Below, in pieces: positions 16,462 to 24,859 of a DNA stretch of 64,000 bases (its first letter is position 1; each line of letters opens with the position of its first letter). Origin of the DNA: Actinomadura sp. KC06 (lineage in GTDB: Bacteria > Actinomycetota > Actinomycetes > Streptosporangiales > Streptosporangiaceae); the NCBI RefSeq assembly GCF_004348735.1, contig NZ_SMKT01000014.1, forward strand, positions 17,199-81,198, written 5' to 3'. A program made the translations under genes and the position numbers. Under the pieces are notes generated by a model. That model was given only the letters and a program-made list of their open reading frames with translations. It ran no database searches and had not been told where the DNA came from.

Positions 16462-17049
16462 ATGCGCAAGATTCCGACGATCTTCGTCCGTGACTGGGAG
16501 AACGACCCCTCCCGCGTCACCCGCGAACCGAACCCCGACTGCGCCTGGGTGTTCGCCGGCGAGGGACGCGCGACCCGCAAACTCGACGGGACCGCCACCC
16601 GTCTCGACGAGGACGGCCGGTGGTGGGGGCGCCGGGAGGTCAAGCCCGGCAAGACCCCGCCGCCCAACTTCCAGCTCGTTCAGGTCGATGACCGGACCGG
16701 GAAGCGCACGGGCTGGCAGCCGATCGAGGACACTCCGTACGCCAAAGTGCACGTCGAGGCGCTGAACTTCGCCCTTGAGCATGGACCCCAATTCGAGTTG
16801 GGCACGTACGAGTTGTGCGGCCCGAAGATCAACCGTGACCCCGAGCAGTTCGGCGTGCACTTCCTGATCCGCCACGGCACCCACGAACTCGACGACGTCC
16901 CGCTCGACTTCGACGGCCTCGCCGCCTGGCTCCTGGCGCACCCGTACGAGGGCATCGTCTGGCACCACCCGGACGGACGGCTCGCGAAGCTGAAGCGGCG
17001 TGACATCCCTGCCGAGCTCGCGCCGCATCGGGACACGGAAGCCGGATGA
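16462..17049 (+). CDS. RLIG1/C12orf29-like RNA ligase
   Basis: The protein has 195 residues. The nucleotidyltransferase motif I KLDGT (Lys40 would carry AMP), motif III-like ELGTYELCGPK, motif IV EGIVWHH and motif V AKLKRRD are present in order with usual spacing. Small size and the KLDGT form fit the DUF5565/RLIG1 group of 5'-to-3' RNA ligases rather than DNA ligases; there is no OB-fold extension. With the RlaP-type enzyme and HAD phosphatase upstream it suggests a pathway that trims and reseals cut RNA, for example tRNA cleaved by host anticodon nucleases. ATG 16462 is preceded by GGAACGGAG. Confidence 0.7.
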   Translation: MRKIPTIFVRDWENDPSRVTREPNPDCAWVFAGEGRATRKLDGTATRLDEDGRWWGRREVKPGKTPPPNFQLVQVDDRTGKRTGWQPIEDTPYAKVHVEALNFALEHGPQFELGTYELCGPKINRDPEQFGVHFLIRHGTHELDDVPLDFDGLAAWLLAHPYEGIVWHHPDGRLAKLKRRDIPAELAPHRDTEAG

Positions 17050-17237
17050 TCGTGACCTTGTACGCCTTCGGTCGTGAGGTCCTCTCCGTGTGCTGGACCC
17101 GCCCCGTCGCTCAGCCCGAGCCCGCGCAGGTGGAGGACGTTCGCCCGGACGCTGGCCCGTTCGGGTTCGGCGGCGGCACCTTCGGCACCCAAGAACGCGC
17201 CTGGCTGCCCGACACCGAACGCCCCATCGACGCATGA
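17046..17237 (+). CDS. Small hypothetical protein
   Basis: The protein has 63 residues. ATG 17046 overlaps the ligase stop (ATGA). A short hydrophobic N-terminus (MIVTLYAFGREVLSVCW) precedes a Pro/Gly-rich remainder. No function assigned. Confidence 0.55.
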   Translation: MIVTLYAFGREVLSVCWTRPVAQPEPAQVEDVRPDAGPFGFGGGTFGTQERAWLPDTERPIDA

Positions 17238-17244
17238 GGACATC

Positions 17245-17607
17245 ATGACCACCGAACGCATCACCGCCACGAAGCGCTCCAGCATCCTCGCCGTGCCCCG
17301 CGAGATCCTGCTCGACCACGGCCTCGTCGAGCCGACCGAAGCCGAACGCGCCGAAGCGGAACGTTCCGCCGCCGAGTACCAGCGGCGGGCAGCGGCGCGC
17401 GCCGAGGTCCTCGTTGCCGCCCGTGAGCAGCTCGCCGCGATCACCGACCCGCTCGCCCGCACCATTCTCGACCTCCACGATGAGGGGCACGACGGCACCT
17501 GCCAGGGCGATGACATCGACGGTTACGAGGCCGAACGCCCCGACTGGCCGTGCCGGACGGTCGAGGCCATCGCCGCGCACTACAGCATCCCGCTGGCGGT
17601 ATCGTGA
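17245..17607 (+). CDS. Small coiled-coil protein
   Basis: The protein has 120 residues with a Glu/Ala/Arg helix (AERAEAERSAAEYQRRAAAR). The C-terminal part contains CQGDDIDGYEAERPDWPC and looks like a small domain common in actinophages. Its stop overlaps the next GTG (GTGA). Confidence 0.65.
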   Translation: MTTERITATKRSSILAVPREILLDHGLVEPTEAERAEAERSAAEYQRRAAARAEVLVAAREQLAAITDPLARTILDLHDEGHDGTCQGDDIDGYEAERPDWPCRTVEAIAAHYSIPLAVS

Positions 17608-18101
17608 GCGCCGCATCGAACGACCTGCTGGAGTTCCTGCGGGCGCGCGGCTGGCCGAGGACGAGTGGTGGGCGCGCGAAGCCAGCCGCCTACGCGGCCA
17701 GGAAGGACAACCGGCCGGAGACCACTGGCAGTGGATCGACCCCGACACGGAACAGGTCCTCCTTGTTGACCCCGCCCAGAACGAATGCGTGGGAGAGGAA
17801 AGCGAGGGCATCTCGGTGAGCCTTCGGAGCAAGGGAGCACTATCCAACGCAGAACGTGGGAGACCTGCCCAACTTCGCGATCCACTACGCCGAGGAGGTC
17901 CCGACTACGGTCGCAAGTCACATCGTCCGCCATGGCCCGGCGCGCGTGCTGGCCGAAGTCGAGACCAAGCGGCGGCTGATTGATCAGCACGTCGGCTACT
18001 CCGGCGGAGGCGACGACGATCACTGGCCCGTCCAGACGCTTCGTCTGCTCGCCCTGCCGTACGCATCCCACCCCGACTACCGGCCCGAATGGCGTCCATG
18101 A
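17604..18101 (+). pseudogene. DUF6221 family protein with two indels
   Basis: Starting at GTG 17604, SAASNDLLEFLRAR is in one frame. Two extra bases in the GC-repeat at 17643-17649 shift to LAEDEWWAREASRLRG. One extra G at 17833-17835 then shifts back to the original frame for HYPTQNVGDLPNF and the diagnostic C-terminus (IVRHGPARVLAEVETKRRL ... LALPYASHPDYRPEWRP). The two changes cancel, so the tail frame and stop at 18101 are native; restored length is about 164 residues. DUF6221 proteins are common in actinobacteria and their phages and have no known function. Confidence 0.75.
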
Positions 18102-18123
18102 ACCACCACGAGGGGAGCCGTCA

Positions 18124-19068
18124 TTGACCGAGCCTGCCGCCACCATCCCGACCAGCCCGGCCGAAGAACTCGCCCAGCTCGTCACCGAGCTCGTCGACGA
18201 GGTCACCACCGACGAGGCCGTCACCCGGTACAAGCAGGTCAGCCGCGGCGGCGGCCGCACCGTCAAGGTCGTCGACCCGGACGCCCGCCACATCACCCGC
18301 GACGTCGGCCTCCTCGATCAGCTCCACGCGATCAAGTCGGCGAAGGCGACGGTGCCGGTGCGGATCTTCCAGTGGGTGAGCGACCACCAGGGGGAGGACG
18401 ACCGATGCGAGTCGGCGAGGCAGGGGCTGAAATGCGCGCACGGCCGCTGGAAGCACGTCCGCACCGAGCAGCGCCCGGCCGGAAGGCTCGGCGTCGTCGC
18501 CGGCGGCGCGGCCGTCCCCGGCGGCAGCGCCGGATGGGACAGCGACGGCGCCCTCAACCCGCTCCGCTCTCTCGGGTTCGAATCCGCCAGCCCGGCCACC
18601 AGCGCCGTCGAACTGTACGACGACATCCGCCGCGGCATCGACCGGCTCCGCCGCGACCTCCGCCAAGCCGCGGGCCGCACCTGGGGCGGCCGCAAAGCGC
18701 CCTCAGACGCGCTCCGCGAATGCGTCGGGCTGCTCCTGGACGTCGACGACGACACCGCCCGAGACGCCGTCCATCAGGTTCGGGGCTGGGTGTCGACGTG
18801 CCGGATCCGCCTCGGCTACGACGCCCCGATCGTCAAACTCCGCGACCTCGTCTGCGGGCAGTGCGGCGGAACGCTCCACGTCCGCGCCGACGCATCCACC
18901 GCCGTCTGGTGCGCCGGCTACCCGACCGCGCACGTGACCGGGCCCGGCTGGCCAGGGGACGAGTGGGGGCCGGTTGAGTACCCGGCCGAACCGGGATGCG
19001 GGGAACGGTACCCCCGCGGCTCCTGGATCAAGCTCCTCGAAGACGTAGCGAAAGCAGGTAACACATGA
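18124..19068 (+). CDS. Hypothetical protein with C-terminal zinc ribbon
   Basis: The protein has 314 residues from TTG 18124, with GAGGGGAG upstream. The N-terminal half is helical, with a segment KYKQVSRGGG-type turn near residue 35. The C-terminal third contains CGQCGGTLHV and a later Cys pair (WCAGYP, CGERYP), a plausible zinc ribbon. Similar architecture occurs in actinophage proteins of unknown role. Confidence 0.65.
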   Translation: MTEPAATIPTSPAEELAQLVTELVDEVTTDEAVTRYKQVSRGGGRTVKVVDPDARHITRDVGLLDQLHAIKSAKATVPVRIFQWVSDHQGEDDRCESARQGLKCAHGRWKHVRTEQRPAGRLGVVAGGAAVPGGSAGWDSDGALNPLRSLGFESASPATSAVELYDDIRRGIDRLRRDLRQAAGRTWGGRKAPSDALRECVGLLLDVDDDTARDAVHQVRGWVSTCRIRLGYDAPIVKLRDLVCGQCGGTLHVRADASTAVWCAGYPTAHVTGPGWPGDEWGPVEYPAEPGCGERYPRGSWIKLLEDVAKAGNT

Positions 19069-19214
19069 GCCATGCGCCCGGGCCCCAGCTCACGCCCGAG
19101 TTCACATCCGAACAACTCGAGCGCGCGACCGCCGCATTCCGACGCATCACTGAAGCGTTCAGTGCGATCGCGGGCGCGATTGAGCGCGCGGCCGGAGATC
19201 GATCTCCGCACTGA
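19065..19214 (+). CDS. Micro-protein, single helix
   Basis: The peptide has 49 residues. ATG 19065 overlaps the previous stop (ATGA). The central stretch (ATAAFRRITEAFSAIAGAIE) is an amphipathic helix. It is the last gene of the left operon; the next ~180 bases are non-coding and composition changes beyond them. Confidence 0.5.
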   Translation: MSHAPGPQLTPEFTSEQLERATAAFRRITEAFSAIAGAIERAAGDRSPH

Positions 19215-19392
19215 GATTCCGGAGCTCGGTCGGTCTTGATGGCTCACCGCTCGACCGTCCGGAGCGGGACGACGGTGCCGCAGCTCATTCTGAAGACCAT
19301 CCATCCAGCGCCTAGCTGAGCCGAACACATGACCTTGGGGCTTCCTCAAAGACGCCCTGGCAAGAGAGACGCCCGGTCAAGCCTTGGGTACG

Positions 19393-20700
19393 TCATGAGC
19401 TGCCGCTGGAGCCCTCACCCGAATCGTATTGGAGCACGGGTTTCTCCTTTTCTGCTTTCTGGGGGTCCGGTGCTTTTCTGTTGATTGAGAGTTCCTTCCA
19501 GAGGTCCTCGATGTTTTTGTTCTCGAATGTCACCTGGTAGATCAACTTGGCATACAGAGGGAGAAACTTGAACGACCAGCCTCCGGCGCACACCACGGCG
19601 TTGCGATGTGGGTCCGGAAGTCGATCCAAGACGGCGTTGTGGTCACCGAAATGCGGATGCACGCAGTTTCCGGAGTAGACTGGATAAGGTTCGACCCCCA
19701 AACAGTGATTTTTGATGAAGTCAACGGTTTTCTTCACATCGTCACGAGCTGGTACGAGGTCCTGTCTCTCGTCCGTCCGGTTGGGCAACTTCATGGTTTT
19801 CTGCGTGGTCGACTCCCAGCCGATTTTAGCGAGGTTGGGCGGTCCCCATGGGACGGGCGGGAAGCCATAGTACAGTTCGTCTGTTCTTTCACCGAAATAG
19901 ACCCACATGCCCGGGTAGATGTTGTCGATTTTCGGATCGGTCGCATAGTAGTCGTAAACCATGTCCCAGACCGCGTAATTGAGTTTGTATTTCTTCTGGG
20001 GCTGGATGTTCTTCAGAACCTCGTTGGTATAGGCACCGCACGCGATGACACATTTCTTGGCCGTGTATGTTCTCGGTGTGCCTGCATCGCTGAATCTGTC
20101 TTTATCCTCCTTCACTGTCGCCTTAACGGTCACTGATTCGTTGTCCACTTTAACGGCCGTGACCTCGGCCTTTTCGATGAGGGTCGCGAGGTTTCGTTGC
20201 GCCAGCTTGTAGAAGGTCCGCAGGATCAACGGTACGTTCATCACGCCATTGTCTGGCGAGAAGTATCCATCGTACTTGAAGTTCGTGAGATGAAATTCTT
20301 TCTCGATCTCCTCTTTGCTTAGTGGTCGGCATGGCCTGCCCAGCTTCGTGAGAGCTTCCTTTACCTTTTTGTATTCGCCCTGCGCGCCCGCCGTGGATTT
20401 ATTGCTTCCGAAGTTCAGTTGCCCTGTCATCCAGAGCAGCTTCTCCCCGGAGTCTTTCTCCAGTTCATGCCACATCTTCAGGGAATTGATGGCTCTTTGG
20501 GTGTCCTCCGGTGTGGAATACAGGATTCGGAACATCCGCATGATGTCGCCGGAACTTCCCGAATGATGGAAGAACTTCCGTGCCTCCAGGACCAGGACCT
20601 TCTTCCCCTTCCTTGCGCTGTGGCATGCGGTGGCGAGCCCGATGGCTCCGCCGCCGACGACGACCAGGTCGTACTGTGGCCCTTGGGCGTTACTGTTCAT
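19393..20700 (-). CDS. FAD-dependent amine/amino-acid oxidase (DAO/sarcosine oxidase-like)
   Basis: The protein has 435 residues. GGGAIG (16-21) and Glu39 form the FAD-binding Rossmann motif; GSSGDIMRMFR matches the sarcosine oxidase/pipecolate oxidase group, and the C-terminus has VVCAGGWSFKFLPLYA, the second flavin-contact region. In monomeric sarcosine oxidase FAD is linked to the Cys of a CMYT motif; here the matching place reads PVYS, so covalent attachment by that residue is not expected. Such enzymes oxidise secondary or primary amines or amino acids and release hydrogen peroxide. Start 20700 has GGGAG about 5 bases upstream; the ORF could be read back to 20829 but without a signal. 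GC is near 50 percent and Lys content is high, unlike all neighbours, so it is recently acquired. Confidence 0.8.
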   Translation of the reverse strand: MNSNAQGPQYDLVVVGGGAIGLATACHSARKGKKVLVLEARKFFHHSGSSGDIMRMFRILYSTPEDTQRAINSLKMWHELEKDSGEKLLWMTGQLNFGSNKSTAGAQGEYKKVKEALTKLGRPCRPLSKEEIEKEFHLTNFKYDGYFSPDNGVMNVPLILRTFYKLAQRNLATLIEKAEVTAVKVDNESVTVKATVKEDKDRFSDAGTPRTYTAKKCVIACGAYTNEVLKNIQPQKKYKLNYAVWDMVYDYYATDPKIDNIYPGMWVYFGERTDELYYGFPPVPWGPPNLAKIGWESTTQKTMKLPNRTDERQDLVPARDDVKKTVDFIKNHCLGVEPYPVYSGNCVHPHFGDHNAVLDRLPDPHRNAVVCAGGWSFKFLPLYAKLIYQVTFENKNIEDLWKELSINRKAPDPQKAEKEKPVLQYDSGEGSSGSS

Positions 20701-21111
20701 CTCAGTCTCCCGTCCTTGTCGTGATGGGTGATCGTCGGTCCCGCGGAAGGTGTCCGGCCGATCGACACGGCGCCTGATGGCACCGGCCTCCCCCTCTACC
20801 TGCCTCACTTTGAACAAACTCCACCTCAACAGCGCGTTCGTACTCCCTTCGGGGCGGAGGTCAACGACCAGCAGCGGTTTATCTCCAGGTCCCGATCAGC
20901 ACTCCACCCTGGGCAAACGGGCACAGAGCCGGCCGTGCGCAATCCGCGTTACGTGGGCGGGTTCTGGCATTGTGAGGAGGCGAAGCGGTTCGGGGACCTC
21001 ATGCCTGACTGCGAGCGGATAGTGCTGGCCTGAGCTGCCGGGTACACGGCCCCGGCTGCTTGGGCCCGTGGGGCTACGAACGAGGCCCACACCGACCAGC
21101 ACCATCCCTAC
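20701..21111. other. Gap upstream of the oxidase, no supported gene
   Basis: A plus-strand ORF ends at 21033 with a protein-like tail (YVGGFWHCEEAKRFGDLMP), but its start lies in sequence belonging to the oxidase leader and lacks a ribosome-binding site. It may be the 3' remnant of a gene interrupted by the oxidase insertion. Confidence 0.35.
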
Positions 21112-21297
21112 ATGCCCGAGCAACTCGCCGTGCGGGAAGAGGGCCCGCACTTCTACGCCTACCCAACCCACGAGGCGTACCTCGAAGGCCGGCACCTGTG
21201 GCGCGCGTACCGCCGCAACGAACGCCTGCACGCCGACGAGGCCGCCGTCCGGTGGGCGCTCATCGACCAGCGCATCCTTCGCGCGGCGGGCGATTGA
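21112..21297 (+). CDS. Small hypothetical protein
   Basis: The protein has 61 residues with good GC-rich third positions (YAYPTHEAYLEGRHLWRAYR). No strong ribosome-binding site precedes ATG 21112. Helical and charged; no function assigned. Confidence 0.5.
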   Translation: MPEQLAVREEGPHFYAYPTHEAYLEGRHLWRAYRRNERLHADEAAVRWALIDQRILRAAGD

Positions 21298-21493
21298 ATC
21301 CACATGCGTCGTGACGAAGCGCGACCTACAGGGGAGGAGGATCCGAGCCTTGATCGGGTCGGGGCGGCGACGGCGCGAGACGAGGCACCCGGCGGGACGG
21401 CGGAAGCCAGCATCGGCCGGATCGCGCAGAGCCTCTTGAAACGGAACCGCTGGCGCTGGTTCCCCCGGCGCGCTGAGGGCTCGGGTCCCTCGA

Positions 21494-21567
21494 AGTGGAG
21501 TGGAGCAGTTCGGTAGCTCGCTGGGGTCATAATCCAGAGGTCGGCGGTTCGAATCCGTCCTCCGCCA
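21494..21567 (+). tRNA. tRNA-Met (CAT)
   Basis: The acceptor strands are 21494-21500 and 21560-21566, with an A-C mismatch at the first pair and one G-T. The D stem is GAGC/GCTC, the anticodon stem 21521-21525/21533-21537, anticodon CAT at 21528-21530, variable loop 5 bases, T arm 21543-21559 with loop TTCGAAT. CCA is not encoded. It lacks the three G-C pairs of initiator tRNA in the anticodon stem (it has GGG opposite TCC), so an elongator Met, or Ile if C34 is modified to lysidine. Confidence 0.8.
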
Positions 21568-21716
21568 CGGTCCAGGTTGGCGTGAGCCGTACCGCGCTCA
21601 GGTTCCGTGACGGACGTGGCCCGAAGCTGAGCGGCAACGGCGTGGTCGAGGGACCGGTCTCCGACGCGGCCGTCACGGCCAAGGGGACCGGGACTCTCGG
21701 GCAGTTGGCAGGGCGA

Positions 21717-22748
21717 CTAGGACCCCCGGCGCTTCAACTCGTCATCGAAAAACTTGATCACCGACGTCACAAGCATCAGGGCGATCACTGCGTTGACTCG
21801 CTTGTACTGCTTCCGTGAAACAGCATGGGCGCTCGGGTGGCGGCCGTAGTCCGCTGGTATCGGGTCGCCCTTGTCCGGCCAGTACTCGGCGTGCGCGCAC
21901 CAGACCGGCGCGAACGTGAGCGCCGCACGGAAGTGGAAGTCGTCGAAGTCGAAGGTGACTCCGCTGTCCTTGAACTTGTTCTTTGTGAGTTTCACGCGCA
22001 CCTCCTTGCTGAAGAACTTCCGCATCACGCTGTCGAGGAGGTTTGCTGCCAGCGCCTGAGCAGCGTTGGTGTGGCCGCTGCGCAAAGCCTTGACGCAGTC
22101 CAGGGCGAACTCACGCTCGTCGGCGAGGCGCTGGTGCGTGACCCCATTGAGGACCGTCTCACAGTCGGTGACGATGCCCTTCCAACGACTGCTGAGCACC
22201 CGGCGTCGATCAGAAGGCGTCTTGGCCGCGAAGATCGCTGCGATGATCTCGGGGCCGGGAACCCGAAGGACGGGGATGCCCTCGTGCGCGAGCATGTGCT
22301 CGAACTCGTCCCAGTCACGGGGCCGCGCCTCACCCCAGTTGGGCGGGAAGAGATTCTGAATGGTCACGCTGAGCCGCGACAGGGCGGGCACCAACTGGGA
22401 CCGCATCACCCTGTCTATGCCCTCGGCGATTTCCCGAAAGGCGGGACTGGGAGTGTTGAACATGCTTCGAGGGATGGGCACCTTAAAAATCGAATTCAAG
22501 CGCTCGGCCGTGGCGCGGAGGCGGAGGATCTCCGGCGACACCTGCGTTTTGAAGTGCGGGACCTTGATGAGGTTCAGATTTCGCTGCCACAAAGGGCTCA
22601 AGAACTGGTTCAGAGGCTGCGCGCGTCGCCGCTGCATCCCCGTGAACGCTTCGCTCAGCGGACGTCCCCGCCGGGCCGACCCGGCAGCAGACTCCTCGTC
22701 GGCGCCTGACTCGTTCTCGGGGGTGTCGGTGTCCTCGGGGGTGCTCAC
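21717..22748 (-). CDS. Possible HEPN-domain protein with hydrophobic C-terminus
   Basis: The protein has 343 residues from GTG 22748; an upstream GTG/ATG in frame extends to 22847 but covers the divergent gene start. An acidic, disordered N-terminus (about 50 residues) is followed by a helical body. Near the end RHPSAH (303-308) fits the R-x4-H motif of HEPN ribonucleases, preceded by an all-helical region. A hydrophobic helix follows (VNAVIALMLVTSVIKFF). HEPN proteins often act in abortive infection or toxin systems. The call rests on this motif and fold guess only. Isolated minus-strand gene beside tRNA-Met, a typical accessory position. Confidence 0.4.
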   Translation of the reverse strand: MSTPEDTDTPENESGADEESAAGSARRGRPLSEAFTGMQRRRAQPLNQFLSPLWQRNLNLIKVPHFKTQVSPEILRLRATAERLNSIFKVPIPRSMFNTPSPAFREIAEGIDRVMRSQLVPALSRLSVTIQNLFPPNWGEARPRDWDEFEHMLAHEGIPVLRVPGPEIIAAIFAAKTPSDRRRVLSSRWKGIVTDCETVLNGVTHQRLADEREFALDCVKALRSGHTNAAQALAANLLDSVMRKFFSKEVRVKLTKNKFKDSGVTFDFDDFHFRAALTFAPVWCAHAEYWPDKGDPIPADYGRHPSAHAVSRKQYKRVNAVIALMLVTSVIKFFDDELKRRGS

Positions 22749-22845
22749 GTCGTCATTGTGAGCCTTGCTCCGTCTGCTGGCGACTCGATTGTTTGCTTTC
22801 GCGTGACCGAACGTGGCGGGCGTGGCCAGGTGGCACCAGTAGGCC

Positions 22846-23772
22846 ATGAGCCGCGTCTACTTCCACTCACCGTCCGGCACCGCCGAACTGGCGCCGAACA
22901 CGCCCACGCTAGCGTGATCGTCCGGCGCATCGCCGCCGGGGCCGTGGACGCGTTCCACCACCATGAGCGGCTCCGCGAGCTGCTGAATCCCGCGCATGAC
23001 ATGGCTCGTGCGGACACCTCCGGCGAGATGATCCGGTGGGCGTTCTGGTTCGACAGGTCTCTCACTGTCAGCGATGGGTCCTTGCCCCTGCTCGCCTACC
23101 AGGGGCACCCGATCGACGCGTTCTCCCTCGTTCTCAACACGGCGATCGCCGTCGGCGGTGACGCGGTGAAGCTCCTGGCCCGGCTCCATGGCCAGTGCGA
23201 GCTTCACGGCTACGTGGAGGGCCCGAACCGCGCCCTGGCTCGCCGACATCATCGACCAGGGACTGGACGACGGCGTCATGCGCCGCTCCCTGCGGTACCA
23301 GCCGCACCCCGACATCCCGCAGGAGGAGTGGCCGACCCGGGACCTTGGCTGGGACGACGTCACTGCGTTCCTCCGCGCCCGCGACGACGAACCCGTCGTC
23401 ATGTCCGACAGCACCATGGACGGGTTCCCCAACGAGTTCGTAGCCGAATGGCGGCCACCCGCCGGTACCGACCTGCGGCCTGACTGGGCGGCCGAGGCTC
23501 CAGAGGAGTGGACGGCTCTCGATGAGACCGAGCGCGCCGATTGGAAACAGACGCGTGTTGGTGATCTCTGGGCTGAGCTACCCGAGTCCGAACGGTGGAC
23601 TCTCGCCATGGCCGGGCTCCGGCTCCGAAGCGAGCGCGGAGCGCTGCTTGAGCTGACCCCGGACGGCTGGGCCGACTACAGGTTCGGGCACAGCCTGACC
23701 GCGTTCGACCTGTACGCCGACGACTACCGAGCCAAGATCGAGGAAGCCCTTGGTGTCGCCTCTGCTCCCTGA
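22846..23772 (+). pseudogene. Conserved actinophage protein with two compensating indels
   Basis: ATG 22846 starts MSRVYFHSPSGTAEL, a familiar opening of a protein common in Streptomyces phages and prophages. One base is missing near 22890-22893, after which AEHAHASVIVRRIAAG to LHGQCELHGYVEGPNR is read. One extra C at 23232-23235 restores the first frame, giving WLADIIDQGLDDGVM to the stop at 23772. Net length is unchanged (about 308 residues). No function is known for the family. Confidence 0.65.
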
Positions 23773-23811
23773 CCGGGCTTCCTCGGCGTCAACTCTCAGG
23801 CGTCAGCCCTA

Positions 23812-24168
23812 TTAACCGGGCTCAGGCTTGTACTTGGACCTACGCTCGGGTGACCTCTCGCGCTGCGTGTTCGGATCCGCGTCCTGGCCGCAGGCCCGGA
23901 GAATCAGCGTGACGAGCTGTGGGTCATATACCGGCTGGATGAGCCGGGCGCCCTTGGTGTAGGTGTTCGGGGGCCTGAAGCCCGCCCGTGCGATCAGCGC
24001 CCGGACCATGTCCACGTCGGAGGGCCGCAGCCGAAACCGTAGCTCGAACCCCTTCTTGTACGTCTCCCAGCCTTCGTCACGCTGCCGCTCCACGACCGGG
24101 CGCCGGACATGCCCAAACATCGAGAAATACAAGCCGAGGGTCACAACAGCGGACTCATGCGCCTCCAC
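23812..24168 (-). CDS. Hypothetical actinobacterial-type protein
   Basis: The protein has 118 residues from GTG 24168; later starts are possible. The middle (LRFRLRPSDVDMVRALIARA, then PVYDPQLVTLILRACGQ) reads like a small compact domain. Minus strand in the accessory region; its ~60-base gap to the zinc-finger gene upstream suggests co-transcription. Confidence 0.55.
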   Translation of the reverse strand: MEAHESAVVTLGLYFSMFGHVRRPVVERQRDEGWETYKKGFELRFRLRPSDVDMVRALIARAGFRPPNTYTKGARLIQPVYDPQLVTLILRACGQDADPNTQRERSPERRSKYKPEPG

Positions 24169-24228
24169 GAGACGAACGCTACGTCGCGCGCGTTGAGTTC
24201 GACCAGTTCAGCCAGCAGGAGACCCGCG

Positions 24229-24699
24229 TCATCCCCCGCCTGAAGGGCCGGGGACCCCTCCTATCACGTTCTCCTCGTAGAGGATCTCCAGGCAGAGATC
24301 GATGCACTCGAGGCAGATCGTGACGTCGGGAGCGGCGGCAGGGCGCAACAACATGCGGAACTTCTTGCTGCAGAAGCTGCACCTCTCGGCGTCCTCCTCT
24401 GCCTTTGCTAGCAACTCGCCGAGCTGTTCTGCGAGACGCTTTAGTTGCCCGTACTCCTCGGTGGTCGAGTCCCGCAACAGCGTCGTGCGGCTGTTGGAAG
24501 CTTGCCCTTCGCCTGCTGCCGAGGTGCCGAGCACGACGCATTCGTTGCAGACGTGGAGGCCCCGCGGCCCCGCAATCATCTTCTTGACGTCGCCGGCGTC
24601 GGCGCCGCAGAACGAGCATCGGACCTCGTGCAAGTCGGCAGATGACCGCTCGGTTTGTTGCGTGCCGGAATCGTTGTGTGCCTCTTTGTCACGTGCCAT
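24229..24699 (-). CDS. Protein with two ClpX-type C4 zinc fingers and no ATPase
   Basis: The protein has 156 residues. C28/C31...C51/C54 (CSFCG...AGPRGLHVCNEC) closely matches the N-terminal zinc-binding domain of ClpX, which dimerises and docks substrates and adaptors. A second copy, C107/C110...C129/C132, follows a helical linker (about 75-105). The AAA+ ATPase of ClpX is absent. A free ClpX-like zinc domain could act as decoy or adaptor of the host ClpXP protease. Start 24699 has GACGGG upstream. It is divergent from the DNA ligase gene. Confidence 0.75.
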   Translation of the reverse strand: MARDKEAHNDSGTQQTERSSADLHEVRCSFCGADAGDVKKMIAGPRGLHVCNECVVLGTSAAGEGQASNSRTTLLRDSTTEEYGQLKRLAEQLGELLAKAEEDAERCSFCSKKFRMLLRPAAAPDVTICLECIDLCLEILYEENVIGGVPGPSGGG

Positions 24700-24859
24700 C
24701 CCGTCAGGTTCGTCCCGTACGGGGCGCGAATCCACTGCGGGGCCGGATCCGGCCGCGCGCAATGGCCTGACCAAGAGAGGCTCAAACCTCCTGGTGAGGC
24801 GCTCTCGGCTGGGCTTGTCCGGGTAGCGCGCGTAGCAACCGGAGTCAGGGGGCGGGGCT

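Noticed and set aside
18560..18600. T-arm-like GGGTTCGAATCC suggesting a third tRNA
   Set aside because: No acceptor or anticodon stem can be folded around it, and it lies inside an intact coding frame.
20315..20724. Plus-strand ORFs inside the oxidase gene
   Set aside because: They overlap a full-length flavoprotein on the other strand and show no start signal or protein-like pattern.
21304..21516. ORF of 70 codons before tRNA-Met
   Set aside because: It overlaps the tRNA gene, has no start signal and an Arg/Ser-rich composition.
21825..22709. Plus-strand ORF of 294 codons
   Set aside because: It is the antisense of the 21717-22748 gene, which has a coherent protein sequence; the plus frame does not.
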